The position numbers were made by a program, and so were the translations under genes. A stretch of 62,360 nt of DNA from Clostridia bacterium (GTDB taxonomy: Bacteria; Bacillota; Clostridia; Lachnospirales; Anaerotignaceae), in assembly GCA_910575055.1 (NCBI GenBank), contig CAJTDC010000018.1, positions 1-62,360 on the forward strand. The letters are read 5' to 3'. Below are positions 37,641-47,345 of the stretch, one piece after another. Positions within the stretch are counted from its first letter, which is position 1. The number at the start of each line of letters is the position of its first letter. The notes below the pieces were generated by a model. It had not been told where the DNA came from. It searched no databases and saw only the letters and a list, made by a program, of their open reading frames with translations.

Positions 37641-37712
37641 ATTATCCCTCCTGCACTATCTTACAAACAGTATGCACAGGATTTTCCAATTTTATACAAA
37701 TTAACAAAAAAT

Positions 37713-37746
37713 AAAAATACCTACATAATTAACAATAGGTATTTTT
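37713..37746 (-). terminator. Terminator of the fab/acc operon
   Basis: AAAAATACCTA / TAGGTATTTTT (37713-37723, 37736-37746), a perfect 11-bp stem, with ATTTTTTG following on the minus strand, right after accA. Confidence 0.88.
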
Positions 37747-37751
37747 GTTTT

Positions 37752-38558
37752 TTACAATTCATTTGTAAATTCACCATATTTACGAAAACGATAATAACGC
37801 TGATTTAACAATTCTTCTGTAGTCAAATTATTTAATATCTCTAACTCTTCTGTTAATGACTTTTTTAATATTATTGTTGTATATTCTAAATTTTTAGCTA
37901 ACCCATCTTTAGCTTCTGGTATTATTTTTTCAATTACACCATTTTTAAGTAAATCTGGAGCGGTTAGTTTCATAAGCTCTGCAGCATCTGCTGAACGTTC
38001 TGGAGAACGCCATAATATACTAGCAAAACCTTCTGGAGATAGTACAGCATACATTCCATTATCTAACATCCATACTCTATCAGCCAAAGCAAGTGCTAAA
38101 GCACCACCACTTCCTCCTTCTCCTATAAAAATACTAATAATTGGTACAGTTAATCCAGCCATTTCAATTAAATTTCTAGCAATAGCTTCACCTTGTCCTC
38201 GTTCTTCTGCACCAATACCACAATAAGCACCAGAAGTATTTACAAAAAGTACTACAGGTCTATTAAATTTCTCTGCTTGTTTCATTAAACGTAATTGTTT
38301 CCTATATCCTTCTGGATTTGGAGAACCAAAACTTCTTTTAACATTTTCTTCTATAGTATGACCTTTTTGTACGCCGATAACAGTAACTGGTTGTCCTTCT
38401 AATAAAGCAATTCCACCTACTATAGCCTTATCATCTGCAAAGCATCTATCACCATGAAATTCTATAAAATCAGTAAATATATTTTGAATAAATTCCAATG
38501 TTGTAGGTCTTGATACCATTCTGGACTTTTTTACAATTTCTATAGCCGTATTATCCAT
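37752..38558 (-). CDS. accA: Acetyl-CoA carboxylase carboxyltransferase subunit alpha
   Basis: 268 residues. With AccD it transfers the carboxyl group from biotin to acetyl-CoA, making malonyl-CoA. Visible: [36 protein letters not shown], the core [37 protein letters not shown], and [20 protein letters not shown]. Start taken as ATG 38558 behind AGGAGG; the upstream TTG is too close to the ribosome site. It overlaps the accD stop by 8 bp and is the last gene of the operon. Confidence 0.96.
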   Translation of the reverse strand: MDNTAIEIVKKSRMVSRPTTLEFIQNIFTDFIEFHGDRCFADDKAIVGGIALLEGQPVTVIGVQKGHTIEENVKRSFGSPNPEGYRKQLRLMKQAEKFNRPVVLFVNTSGAYCGIGAEERGQGEAIARNLIEMAGLTVPIISIFIGEGGSGGALALALADRVWMLDNGMYAVLSPEGFASILWRSPERSADAAELMKLTAPDLLKNGVIEKIIPEAKDGLAKNLEYTTIILKKSLTEELEILNNLTTEELLNQRYYRFRKYGEFTNEL

Positions 38559-39426
38559 TCTCAAAGACCTCCTTTTGACAATGAAGTTTTAATATTTGTA
38601 TTAACGTATTCTTCATATCTGTCCTAGTTACAATTTTATCTAAAAATCCATGTTCTAATTGAAATTCAGCTGTCTGAAATTCTTCAGGTAATTTCTCATT
38701 AATTGTACCTTCGATTACTCTTCTACCTGCAAAACCAATTGTTGCTTTAGGTTCCGAAAGTATAATATCTCCTAGGCTAGCAAAGCTAGCAGAAACTCCT
38801 CCTGTTGTAGGGTCTGTTATAACAGAAATATATAATAAACCAGCTTTTCCATGACGATTTAATGCAGAACTTGTTTTTGCCATTTGCATAAGAGAAATAA
38901 TTCCTTCTTGCATTCTAGCTCCGCCAGAAGCAGTAAATATAATAATAGGTAATTTTTTTTCTGTTGCTGTTTCTATTGCTCTTGTAATTTTTTCTCCCAC
39001 TACAGAACCCATAGATGCCATCATAAAATAACTATCCATAACAGCTAAAACTACATTATATCCTCCAATTTTACAATATCCTGTCATAACAGCATCTTTT
39101 AATTTTGTCTTTGACTGTGCTTTTTCTATAATTTTATCATAATCAGGATAGTCCATAGGATTTTTTGCCTGCATATTACTATCGAATTCTTCAAAAGAAT
39201 TTTCATCAACAGTCAAGAAAATTCTCTCTCTTGCAGTCAAACGAAAATGATATCCACAATTAGGACAAATTTTATATTCATTAATTTCTTTTGTATAAAT
39301 TGTTTTATCACAATGATTACATTTTATCCAAAGCCCATCTGGTATACTAGGGGTTTCTAGTTCTGCTTCAGAAATAACTTCGGGAGGATTCATTCTAATA
39401 TAATTCTTCTTTTTAAATAACTTCAC
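38551..39426 (-). CDS. accD: Acetyl-CoA carboxylase carboxyltransferase subunit beta
   Basis: 291 residues. An N-terminal zinc ribbon ([22 protein letters not shown]) and the crotonase-like carboxyltransferase core ([63 protein letters not shown]). Start is GTG 39426, eight nt after GGAGG; the longer TTG frame begins inside the ribosome site. Sits between accC and accA. Confidence 0.96.
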   Translation of the reverse strand: MKLFKKKNYIRMNPPEVISEAELETPSIPDGLWIKCNHCDKTIYTKEINEYKICPNCGYHFRLTARERIFLTVDENSFEEFDSNMQAKNPMDYPDYDKIIEKAQSKTKLKDAVMTGYCKIGGYNVVLAVMDSYFMMASMGSVVGEKITRAIETATEKKLPIIIFTASGGARMQEGIISLMQMAKTSSALNRHGKAGLLYISVITDPTTGGVSASFASLGDIILSEPKATIGFAGRRVIEGTINEKLPEEFQTAEFQLEHGFLDKIVTRTDMKNTLIQILKLHCQKEVFENG

Positions 39427-39444
39427 GAATATTCCCTCCAATAA

Positions 39445-40788
39445 TTATTTTATAATTTCATTTATAATAAAAGAAGTATCAAAATCTCCCTTCATATATT
39501 TTTCATTTGCTAAAATTTCTTCCATAAACTCAATATTGGTTGTAACACCTTCAATAACAAATTCATGTAAACAACGTCTCATTTTTTCAATAGCTTCTAT
39601 TCTATTTTTACCATGAACAATTACCTTTGCTAACATAGAGTCATAAAAAGGTGGAATATCACAACCTGCATAAATGGCACTATCTATTCTTGTTCCCATA
39701 CCTCCAGGCATAAGTAAAAAATCAATATGTCCTGGAGAAGGTGCAAAATTAAATTTAGGATTTTCTGCATTAATTCGACATTCGATAGCATGACCATTAA
39801 TTATAATGTCTTTCTGATTTAGTTCTAACTTTTCTCCGGAAGCAATTTTTAATTGTTCTTTTACAATATCTATATTAGTAATCATTTCTGTAACTGGGTG
39901 TTCTACTTGTATACGAGTATTCATTTCCATAAAATAGAAATTTCCTTCTTTATCATACAAAAATTCTATTGTACCAGCATTTTCATATCCTACTGTTTTC
40001 GCAGCTCTAACAGCAGCTTCTCCCATTTTTTTTCTTGTTTCATTAGAAATAGCAATAGATGGTGCTTCTTCTAGTACCTTTTGATTTCTTCTTTGTAAAG
40101 AACAATCTCTTTCTCCTAAATGTACAATGTTTCCAAAATGGTCACCTAAAATTTGTATTTCGATATGTCTAGCATGTTCAATAACTTTTTCCATATACAC
40201 TTTATCATCGCCAAATGCTGCAATCGTTTCATTTTTAGCAGATTGATATGCTTGTTCTAATTCTTTTTCTTCCTTTACAATACGAATTCCTTTTCCTCCA
40301 CCGCCTGCTGATGCTTTAATCATAACAGGATAACCAATTCTCTTTGCCATTTTAATAGCATCTTCTAGTGTATCTACAGTACCATCGCTACCAGGTACAA
40401 CAGGTACATCTGCTTTTTTCATCATTTCTCTGGCATTTGATTTATTTCCCATTTTATCAATTACCTCTGGAGAAGGTCCTATAAATTGTATATTGCATTC
40501 ACGACACATAGTTGCAAATGTACTATTTTCTGCCAAAAATCCAAATCCTGGATGAATTGCTTGTGCTTTTTTGGCTACTGCTGCACTAATAATATTTTCC
40601 ATATTTAAATAACTATCTATTCCTTTGGCAGGACCAATACAAACAGCTTCATCTGCTAATTGTGTATGAAGTGCATCTCTATCTGGTTCTGAAAAAACTG
40701 CAACAGTGGCAATTCCCATTTCTCTACAAGCTCTTATAATACGAACCGCAATTTCTCCTCTATTTGCAATTAATACTTTATGAAACAC
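39445..40788 (-). CDS. accC: Acetyl-CoA carboxylase biotin carboxylase subunit
   Basis: 447 residues, the normal length for stand-alone biotin carboxylase. It carboxylates biotin on AccB using ATP and bicarbonate. Marks: VLIANRGEIAVRIIRACRE, HPGFGFLAENSTFA, ATP loop ASAGGGGKGIR, GERDCSLQRRNQKV, MEMNTRIQVEHPVTE. GTG start behind GGAGG. Its biotin carboxylase fold duplicates the first domain of the pyruvate carboxylase gene in this window. Confidence 0.97.
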   Translation of the reverse strand: MFHKVLIANRGEIAVRIIRACREMGIATVAVFSEPDRDALHTQLADEAVCIGPAKGIDSYLNMENIISAAVAKKAQAIHPGFGFLAENSTFATMCRECNIQFIGPSPEVIDKMGNKSNAREMMKKADVPVVPGSDGTVDTLEDAIKMAKRIGYPVMIKASAGGGGKGIRIVKEEKELEQAYQSAKNETIAAFGDDKVYMEKVIEHARHIEIQILGDHFGNIVHLGERDCSLQRRNQKVLEEAPSIAISNETRKKMGEAAVRAAKTVGYENAGTIEFLYDKEGNFYFMEMNTRIQVEHPVTEMITNIDIVKEQLKIASGEKLELNQKDIIINGHAIECRINAENPKFNFAPSPGHIDFLLMPGGMGTRIDSAIYAGCDIPPFYDSMLAKVIVHGKNRIEAIEKMRRCLHEFVIEGVTTNIEFMEEILANEKYMKGDFDTSFIINEIIK

Positions 40789-40811
40789 TTAAAACACCTC
40801 CACCAGAGAAC

Positions 40812-41231
40812 TTATCCAATTAAAAATGTGAATTCACCTTCAGCAGCTTTTTTATCTTTAACATATGCTATACCTTTTCCAATACCTGCATTTTTTCTTA
40901 ATTTTATAATACTTACTTCTAAACGTAATACATCACCTGGCACAACTTGTTTTCTAAATTTCGCTTTATCAATTGCACCAAATAATGCAGTCTTTCCTTT
41001 ATATTCTTCCATAGATAATATTGCAACAGCACCAGCTTGTGCCATAGCTTCAATAATCAATACACCTGGCATAACCGGTCTATTTGGAAAATGTCCTTGA
41101 AAAAACTCTTCATTCATTGTTACATTTTTAGTTGCAATTACTTTTTCTCCAGGTATCATTTCTTCTATTTTATCAATCAATAAAAATGGGTATCTATGAG
41201 GTATAATAGTCATAATTTCCTCTATATTCAT
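40812..41231 (-). CDS. fabZ: 3-hydroxyacyl-ACP dehydratase FabZ
   Basis: 139 residues, one hotdog fold. Catalytic segment [20 protein letters not shown] (His and, in the helix, Glu), preceded by [16 protein letters not shown]. It dehydrates 3-hydroxyacyl-ACP in each elongation cycle. No FabA/FabM partner is seen in the operon, so how unsaturated chains are made cannot be told from here. Confidence 0.96.
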   Translation of the reverse strand: MNIEEIMTIIPHRYPFLLIDKIEEMIPGEKVIATKNVTMNEEFFQGHFPNRPVMPGVLIIEAMAQAGAVAILSMEEYKGKTALFGAIDKAKFRKQVVPGDVLRLEVSIIKLRKNAGIGKGIAYVKDKKAAEGEFTFLIG

Positions 41232-41255
41232 TTTTTGATTCCTCCACTGTTCTTT

Positions 41256-41717
41256 TTATTTAATTCTGAACAAAGGCTGTCCATATTCTACTAATTCCTC
41301 ATTTGAAACATAAATTTCTGCAATTTCCCCTACATATGGACTAGTAATTTCATTCATAATTTTCATAGCTTCTACAATACAAAGCGTATCGCCTTCTTGT
41401 ACTTTATCTCCTATTTTTACAAAACTTGGTTTATCACTACCAGGAGCAGCATAAAATGTTCCTACAATAGGTGATTTTACAATATTACCACTTTGTTCCA
41501 TTGTTGTTTCCGAAACTGTAGGTGTTGCAAATTCTGTTGTTTTCATTTGTACTGGAGATGTTTGCACCTCAGATATAGTATGTTGTATTGTTTGAGAATT
41601 AATTGCTTCTTTATTTTTACTCATTTTAATGGAAACATTATCCATGTTCAATTCAAAATTTGTTAGAACTGAAGTATTTATAATAGAAATCAATTCTTTT
41701 ACTTCTGCATAAGTCAT
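41256..41717 (-). CDS. accB: Biotin carboxyl carrier protein of acetyl-CoA carboxylase
   Basis: 153 residues. An N-terminal helical AccC-binding part (MTYAEVKELISIINTS), a variable Thr/Gln-rich linker (about 50-75), and a biotinyl domain with the lysine in EAMKIMNEIT. Start at ATG 41717 behind GGAGG; the longer GTG frame covers the ribosome site. It is 2 bp from the fabF stop, so the pair is translated together. Confidence 0.95.
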   Translation of the reverse strand: MTYAEVKELISIINTSVLTNFELNMDNVSIKMSKNKEAINSQTIQHTISEVQTSPVQMKTTEFATPTVSETTMEQSGNIVKSPIVGTFYAAPGSDKPSFVKIGDKVQEGDTLCIVEAMKIMNEITSPYVGEIAEIYVSNEELVEYGQPLFRIK

Positions 41718-41719
41718 GT

Positions 41720-42955
41720 TCAATCCTCCCACTTTTTAAAGCAAAGTACACCATTATGTCCACCAAAACCTAATGAATTAGACAAGGCATATTTTATATC
41801 AGCTTTTCTTCCTACATTTGGAATATAATCTAAATCACAAGCTTCATCTTTTTCTTCATATGCTATAGTTGGTGGTAAAAAGCCTTCTTCCAATGCTTTA
41901 ATACAAGCAATTGCTTCAATTGCTCCTGCTGCACCTAATAAATGCCCCGTCATAGATTTTGTAGAACTAACAGGAATATGATAAGCATAATCACCTAATG
42001 CACGTTTAATTGCAACTGTTTCTGCTGCATCATTTGCTTCTGTACTGGTACCATGTGCATTAATATAGCCTAAATCTTCTGGCTTAATTCCAGCTTCATT
42101 TATAGCCATTTTAATAGCATTTGCTGCACCTTCTCCATCAGTACATGGAGCAGTTATATGATATGCATCACAAGTAGAACCATATCCTACAATTTCTCCA
42201 TAAATTTTAGCTCCCCTATTTAAAGCGTGCTCTAATTCTTCTAATAATAATATACCAGAACCATCGCCCATAACAAAACCACTTCTATTTTTATCAAAAG
42301 GTCTACAAGCCTTTTTAGGGTCATCACAAGTCGTTAATGCAGTTAAATTACTAAAACCAGATAATCCAATTTTTGTAATGGAATATTCTGTACCTCCTGC
42401 AAAACATACATCTAAATATCCATGTTTTATATTTCTATAAGCTTCGCCAATAGAATTTGTTCCTGTTGCACAAGCTGTTACAATTGACTCACAAGTACCC
42501 TTTGCTTTAAACTTTAATGCAATATTTCCCGCTGCCATATTTCCAATTGCCATAGGTATAAACAAAGGAGATACTTTAGAAGGTCCTTTTTCATTAAGTC
42601 TAATAATCTGCTCTTCTATTGTCCATAAGCCACCAATGCCAGAACCAACAATTGTACCAAAACGAATTGGCTCAACATCACCTTCTTTTAAACCACTCAT
42701 CTCATAGGCTTGTGTTGCAGCAGCAATACCATAAATAGAAAACATATCATTTCTTTTTGTTTCTTTTTTTGCTACATATTTCTCAATCTCAAAATCTTTT
42801 ATTTCTCCAGCGATTTTTACTTTAAATCCTTCTGTGTCAAATTTCTTAATATAATCAATGCCGCAAATACCATTTTTTAGACCTTCCCAATAACTTTCCA
42901 CATCATTTCCTAATGGAGTAATTGCACCCATACCTGTGACTACACATCTTTTCAT
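41720..42955 (-). CDS. fabF: 3-oxoacyl-ACP synthase II
   Basis: 411 residues. The condensing enzyme for chain elongation. The Cys-His-His triad is seen in VTACATGTNSIG, YINAHGTSTEAND and STKSMTGHLLGAAGAIE. N-terminal VVTGMGAITPLGNDVESYW. AGGAGG before the ATG. Only one FabF and no FabB is present in the operon, as usual in Firmicutes. Confidence 0.97.
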   Translation of the reverse strand: MKRCVVTGMGAITPLGNDVESYWEGLKNGICGIDYIKKFDTEGFKVKIAGEIKDFEIEKYVAKKETKRNDMFSIYGIAAATQAYEMSGLKEGDVEPIRFGTIVGSGIGGLWTIEEQIIRLNEKGPSKVSPLFIPMAIGNMAAGNIALKFKAKGTCESIVTACATGTNSIGEAYRNIKHGYLDVCFAGGTEYSITKIGLSGFSNLTALTTCDDPKKACRPFDKNRSGFVMGDGSGILLLEELEHALNRGAKIYGEIVGYGSTCDAYHITAPCTDGEGAANAIKMAINEAGIKPEDLGYINAHGTSTEANDAAETVAIKRALGDYAYHIPVSSTKSMTGHLLGAAGAIEAIACIKALEEGFLPPTIAYEEKDEACDLDYIPNVGRKADIKYALSNSLGFGGHNGVLCFKKWED

Positions 42956-42971
42956 GATTTATACCTCCTCA

Positions 42972-43700
42972 TCACATTGCCATACCACCATTTACATGTA
43001 TAACTTGACCTGTGATATATTGACTCTTTGCTAAAAATACTGCTGTTTGTGCAATATCTTCTACTTGTCCTAATTTTTTCATAGGAATTTGTGCTGTCAT
43101 TTGTTTTACAACATCTTCTTTCAATATTGCTGTCATATCTGTTTCAATAAAACCTGGTGCAATAGCATTACAAGTGATACCACGAGAAGCAACTTCTCTT
43201 GCAATAGATTTTGTCATACCTATAATACCAGCTTTAGAAGCTGAATAATTTACTTGTCCTGCATTTCCTATTACCCCTACAATAGAAGAAATATTAATAA
43301 TAGTTCCTGAACGTTTTTTAATCATATAATTTATTACATGGCGTGCCATATTAAAACTACCCTTTAAATTGATATTTAATACCATATCAAAATCTTGTTC
43401 GGACATACGCATTAAAAGACCATCTTTTGTAACACCTGCATTATTTATTAAAATATCAATACTTCCAAATGTTTCTATTGACTTCTCTACAATTTCTTTT
43501 GATTTTTCAAAATTAGAAACATCTCCTTGTATTGCTAAACATTCAACACCATAACTTTCGATTTCTGTAATAAAATCATCAGAAATAGTGCTTCTATAAT
43601 TTAATATAACATTACATCCTTCTTTTGCAAAAGTAGTAGCTATTGCCTTTCCAATTCCCTTTGCAGCACCAGTTACTAAAACTGTTTTTCCTTTTAACAT
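42972..43700 (-). CDS. fabG: 3-oxoacyl-ACP reductase
   Basis: 242 residues, a classical short-chain dehydrogenase. NADPH site TGAAKGIGKAIA, NNAGVTKDG, catalytic Ser/Tyr/Lys in ISSIVG and NYSASKAG, and the C-terminal GQVIHVNGGMAM. Start moved to ATG 43700, eight nt after GGAGG; the frame's first ATG (43715) is part of the ribosome site. Confidence 0.97.
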   Translation of the reverse strand: MLKGKTVLVTGAAKGIGKAIATTFAKEGCNVILNYRSTISDDFITEIESYGVECLAIQGDVSNFEKSKEIVEKSIETFGSIDILINNAGVTKDGLLMRMSEQDFDMVLNINLKGSFNMARHVINYMIKKRSGTIINISSIVGVIGNAGQVNYSASKAGIIGMTKSIAREVASRGITCNAIAPGFIETDMTAILKEDVVKQMTAQIPMKKLGQVEDIAQTAVFLAKSQYITGQVIHVNGGMAM

Positions 43701-43717
43701 ACCCTCTTCCTCCATTT

Positions 43718-44647
43718 TTATTTTAATAGTTTTTCTATTACCTTTTCTAATGTTTTTTGATTTTCTACATTAAGTATTGTTGCTCCTTTAATAGTCCTTT
43801 TCACAAAGCCACTTAATGTTTTACCAGGACCAACTTCTATAAATGTATCAACACCCTTTGAATATAATGTTAATATTGTTTCTTCCCATTTAACAGGACT
43901 CATAACTTGTTTTATTAAAAGAGGAACAATATCCTCATTATTTTCAACTTCTTGACCAGTTACATTTGTAATAACAGGTATATTCATATTATGTAAATGT
44001 AACTGTTGCAACTCTTGAGATAATTTTTCAGATGCAGATTTTAACAATGCAGTATGAAATGGTCCACTTACATTTAATTTTGATACTATTTTAGCACCTT
44101 TTTCTTTTGCTGCTGCTGCTGCTTTTGCTGTTATATCTGCTTCACCTGCAATTACAACTTGTCCTGGTGCATTATAATTTGCAGGTGTCACAAAACCATA
44201 CTGATTATATTCTTTACAGATATTTTCTACTTGCTCTTTTTCCATACCAATAATAGCATACATACTACCTTTTCCTTCTGGTACAGCTTCTGTCATAAAA
44301 CGACCTCTTTTTTGTACCAATTTTACTGCATCTTCAAATTCAAACACACCACTTGCTGTATATGCACTATATTCTCCCAAACTTAATCCAGCTACATAAT
44401 CTGCTTTTATTCCTCGTTCACTTAAACAAGCTAATGCTGCCATACTCATAGTTAATATAGCTGGCTGTGTAAATTCTGTTTGATTTAATTTCATTTCTTG
44501 TTCAAAACAAATATCGCTAAGAGAAAAACCTAAAGCATTGTCTGCTCTTTGAAATATTTCTTTTGCACAAACATATTGTTCTTGCAACTCTTTTCCCATA
44601 CCGACATATTGTGCACCTTGTCCACTAAATAAAAAAGCTGTTTTCAT
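43718..44647 (-). CDS. fabD: Malonyl-CoA:ACP transacylase
   Basis: 309 residues. It loads malonyl groups onto ACP. FLFSGQGAQYVGMGKEL at the N-terminus, nucleophile serine in AGLSLGEYSAY (GLSLG in place of the commoner GHSLG), NYNAPGQVVIAG, and the catalytic His in VSGPFHTALL. AGGAG ribosome site. A hairpin lies between it and fabK. Confidence 0.96.
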   Translation of the reverse strand: MKTAFLFSGQGAQYVGMGKELQEQYVCAKEIFQRADNALGFSLSDICFEQEMKLNQTEFTQPAILTMSMAALACLSERGIKADYVAGLSLGEYSAYTASGVFEFEDAVKLVQKRGRFMTEAVPEGKGSMYAIIGMEKEQVENICKEYNQYGFVTPANYNAPGQVVIAGEADITAKAAAAAKEKGAKIVSKLNVSGPFHTALLKSASEKLSQELQQLHLHNMNIPVITNVTGQEVENNEDIVPLLIKQVMSPVKWEETILTLYSKGVDTFIEVGPGKTLSGFVKRTIKGATILNVENQKTLEKVIEKLLK

Positions 44648-44710
44648 GATTTTTCTCCTATTTTCCTTAAATTATATTTTAAATTGACATTTTATGATAA
44701 TGATAAGCAA

Positions 44711-44726
44711 GGGAGCATATGCTCCC
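44711..44726. terminator. Hairpin between fabK and fabD
   Basis: GGGAGCATATGCTCCC, a self-complementary 16-mer in the 123-bp gap inside the fab operon. On the minus strand (operon direction) it is not followed by a good T-run, so partial termination or RNA processing is more likely than a full stop. A TATAAT lies shortly before fabD but its -35 is weak. Confidence 0.45.
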
Positions 44727-44770
44727 TTTTGCTCATTTATACTTTGTTTTCATTTCAAATAGAGCTTTCA

Positions 44771-45712
44771 TTATCCCATAATTTTTACAGCGTTTTTCAT
44801 AATATTCGTATATTCACTATAAAGTTCTTCTATTATTTCTTTTGCAGTTTGTTCTTTTTTTACTAAACCTGCAATTTGACCAGACATAACAGAACCATTT
44901 TCTATGTCCCCATCATGAACAGCTTTTCTCAATGCACCTGTACCTAACTCTTCTAATTTTTCAGATGGTGCATTTTGTTTTTCTAACGCTTCATAAGCTC
45001 GTGCCATTTTATTTCTGATAACACGAACAGGATGACCAGTAGATAAACCTGTTATTGTAGTATCAATATCTTTTGCTTTTAATATTCTTTGTTTAAAATT
45101 AGGATGTACTGTACATTCCTTTGCAACTAAAAATCTTGTACCAAGCTGAAAACCAGAGGCACCTAACATAGTTGCTGCTGCCATACCTCTACCATCAGCA
45201 ATACCTCCTGCTGCAATAACCGGAATATGAACAGCATCAACAACTTGTGGCACAAGTGCCATTGTTGTTGTCTTTCCAATATGTCCGCCGGATTCCATTC
45301 CCTCTGCTATTACAGCATTTACACCTTCTTTTTCAAAACGTTTTGCAATTGCTACAGAAGGAATAACTGGAATAACCTTTGCACCCATTTCCTGAAAAGC
45401 TTTTAAATGTGTAATAGTACTACCTGCACCTGTAGTAATAACTGGAACCTTTTCCTCATAAAGCACTTTTGCAATCTCTTCTGCATAAGTAGATAATAAC
45501 ATAATATTCACTGCATAAGGACGGTCTGTCATTTCTTTTAATTTATGAATTGCTTCACGACAGCCTTCACCATTTAAATGACCTGTTGCCAAAACTCCCA
45601 AACCGCCTGCATTTGATACTGCTGCAACTAATTCTGGAGTAGCAATCCATGCCATAGCGCCTTGTATAATAGGATATTCTATTCCAAGCATTTCGCAAAT
45701 ATTTTCATACAT
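44771..45712 (-). CDS. fabK: FMN-dependent enoyl-ACP reductase II
   Basis: 313 residues, nitronate-monooxygenase-like TIM barrel. GIEYPIIQGAMAWIATPELVA, the FMN region AEGMESGGHIGKTTTMALV, IPVIAAGGIADGRG, ASGFQLGTRFLVAKEC. It catalyses the last reduction of each cycle; FabK-type enzymes are insensitive to triclosan. Placed between acpP and fabD, which separates it from the unlinked flavin oxidoreductases of the same fold, such as the divergent gene at 47346. Confidence 0.93.
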   Translation of the reverse strand: MYENICEMLGIEYPIIQGAMAWIATPELVAAVSNAGGLGVLATGHLNGEGCREAIHKLKEMTDRPYAVNIMLLSTYAEEIAKVLYEEKVPVITTGAGSTITHLKAFQEMGAKVIPVIPSVAIAKRFEKEGVNAVIAEGMESGGHIGKTTTMALVPQVVDAVHIPVIAAGGIADGRGMAAATMLGASGFQLGTRFLVAKECTVHPNFKQRILKAKDIDTTITGLSTGHPVRVIRNKMARAYEALEKQNAPSEKLEELGTGALRKAVHDGDIENGSVMSGQIAGLVKKEQTAKEIIEELYSEYTNIMKNAVKIMG

Positions 45713-45743
45713 AAGTTTGTTCTCCTTATCTTTTGTTACACAA

Positions 45744-45971
45744 TTACTGCTGGTTTTCTTCTACAATTTTTACAACATCAGCAACTGTTTTAATTTCATC
45801 TGTATTTTCGATTTTTACATCAAACTCATCTTCAATATCATTTATAATTTGAAATAAATCTAAGCTATCTGCTTCCAAATCTTCCATAACACTTGTTTCT
45901 GGTGTAATTTCGGCAATATCCTTTCCTGTTTGTTCAGCAATAATTTCTTTAATTTTTTCTAATACTTCCAT
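45744..45971 (-). CDS. acpP: Acyl carrier protein
   Basis: 75 residues, strongly acidic, with the phosphopantetheine serine S36 in EDLEADSLDLFQII. The usual motif is DSLD, which is kept. Between fabH and fabK; AAGGAGG ribosome site as expected for an abundant protein. Confidence 0.97.
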   Translation of the reverse strand: MEVLEKIKEIIAEQTGKDIAEITPETSVMEDLEADSLDLFQIINDIEDEFDVKIENTDEIKTVADVVKIVEENQQ

Positions 45972-46001
45972 TTTTTGTTCCTCCTTAAAATAATTATTTA
46001 T

Positions 46002-46973
46002 TCAGATTTTTATAAGTAACCCACCCCAAGTGAGCCCACCACCAAAACCTGCCATTAATATATAATCTCCTTTGTGCAATAATTCCTTTTTCATCATTTC
46101 ATTTAATGCAATAGGAATAGTTGCAGCAGAGGTATTACTATATTCAGCAATATTCATATAGAACTTTTGTAATGGTATTTTTGTTTTTCTAGATATAATT
46201 TCTACAATGCGAGCATTTGCCTGATGTGGTATAACATATTTTAATTGTTCTACACAAATTCCAGATTTTTCAATTAAACGTAAAATACATTTTGGTGTCT
46301 GTCTTGTAGCAAAGTCAAAAATAGCTCTACCGTCCATGTGTAAAAAATTATCTTCTTCTACTGGTTCAATATTAAATATATGAGAAGCCTTTTTTTCAGC
46401 ACAAATTAAAGACATACCACGATTTCCATCACTTCCTATTTCTTCTGCTAATATACCTCCATTTTCTGCTCTTTCTAAAAAAACACCACCAGCACCATCG
46501 CCAAATAATACGCAAGTACTTCTATCTTTAAAATCTAAGTGCTTTGACAATACTTCAGCACCAATTACTAACGCATTTTTATAAACGCCAGTTTTAATAA
46601 ATTTGTCTGCTGTACTTATTCCAAAAATAAAACCAGAACAAGCTGCACTTAAATCAAAAGCAACTGCATTCACTGCACCTATTTTTGATTGTACTAAACA
46701 CGCAGTAGAAGGTGTTGTATAATCAGGTGAAACAGTTGCAACTATAATTAATTCAATATCTAACGGATTAACATTACCATTTTCTAAAATATCTAATGCT
46801 GCCTTAGCAGCAATATCTGATGTATTTTCCCCTTCTGAAAAATGTCGTTTTTCTATACCACTACGAGAACGTATCCATTCATCACTTGTATCAACATATT
46901 GAGAAAGCATATCATTTGTAACGATTTTTCCAGGAACATAGGACCCTGTACATTTAATTTTTGAAAAAATCAT
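46002..46973 (-). CDS. fabH: 3-oxoacyl-ACP synthase III
   Basis: 323 residues. It starts fatty-acid synthesis by condensing acyl-CoA with malonyl-ACP. Cys112 in SAACSGFIFGI, His in VIPHQANARI and Asn in EYSNTSAATIPIAL complete the triad. First gene of the operon, behind a promoter with a FabT-like palindrome (47058-47091), so the starter step and the whole operon would share one control. Confidence 0.97.
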   Translation of the reverse strand: MIFSKIKCTGSYVPGKIVTNDMLSQYVDTSDEWIRSRSGIEKRHFSEGENTSDIAAKAALDILENGNVNPLDIELIIVATVSPDYTTPSTACLVQSKIGAVNAVAFDLSAACSGFIFGISTADKFIKTGVYKNALVIGAEVLSKHLDFKDRSTCVLFGDGAGGVFLERAENGGILAEEIGSDGNRGMSLICAEKKASHIFNIEPVEEDNFLHMDGRAIFDFATRQTPKCILRLIEKSGICVEQLKYVIPHQANARIVEIISRKTKIPLQKFYMNIAEYSNTSAATIPIALNEMMKKELLHKGDYILMAGFGGGLTWGGLLIKI

Positions 46974-47057
46974 ATTTTTTCTCCCTTGCTTAAAAATATT
47001 TATTAAATATAAATTTAATTTTCTATATTTTTTATGTTTTCTTAATATTTAAAATTT

Positions 47058-47091
47058 ATTATATAGTAAAATACTTTGATAATCAAAGTAT
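47058..47091 (-). promoter_or_regulatory. fab operon promoter with a FabT-like operator
   Basis: TACTTTGATAATCAAAGTA (core of a perfect 21-bp palindrome, 47071-47091) matches the TTTGATNATCAAA consensus of FabT, the MarR-family fatty-acid repressor. Its right half contains the -35 (TTGATT on the minus strand, 47081-47086), 17 nt from TATAAT (47058-47063). A second dyad AAAGTAT-ATG-ATACTTT overlaps it at 47085-47101. No fabT gene is in the window. Confidence 0.75.
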
Positions 47092-47188
47092 ATGATACTT
47101 TTTTTCATACGTCAATCTTTATTCTGAAAATAATCCATTTAATTCTAAAATATTTTTTAGTAAAATGTAACAATTAATAAGAGATATA

Positions 47189-47217
47189 TTGACAATAACT
47201 TATATTTGTAATATATT
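47189..47217 (+). promoter_or_regulatory. Predicted promoter of the divergent flavin oxidoreductase gene
   Basis: TTGACA (47189-47194), 17 nt, TATATT (47212-47217). It is about 100 bp from the FabT-like site, so shared control is possible but not evident. Confidence 0.6.
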
Positions 47218-47345
47218 TTCTATTGTTAATAACATTAAATCCACATCACATAGTTATAAAAACTATGTATTAAAACAAATTTATCTCATTTCAAAAAAAT
47301 TACTTTAAAATTAACAACGGTTTTGTAAAAAGGAGGGTCACATTT

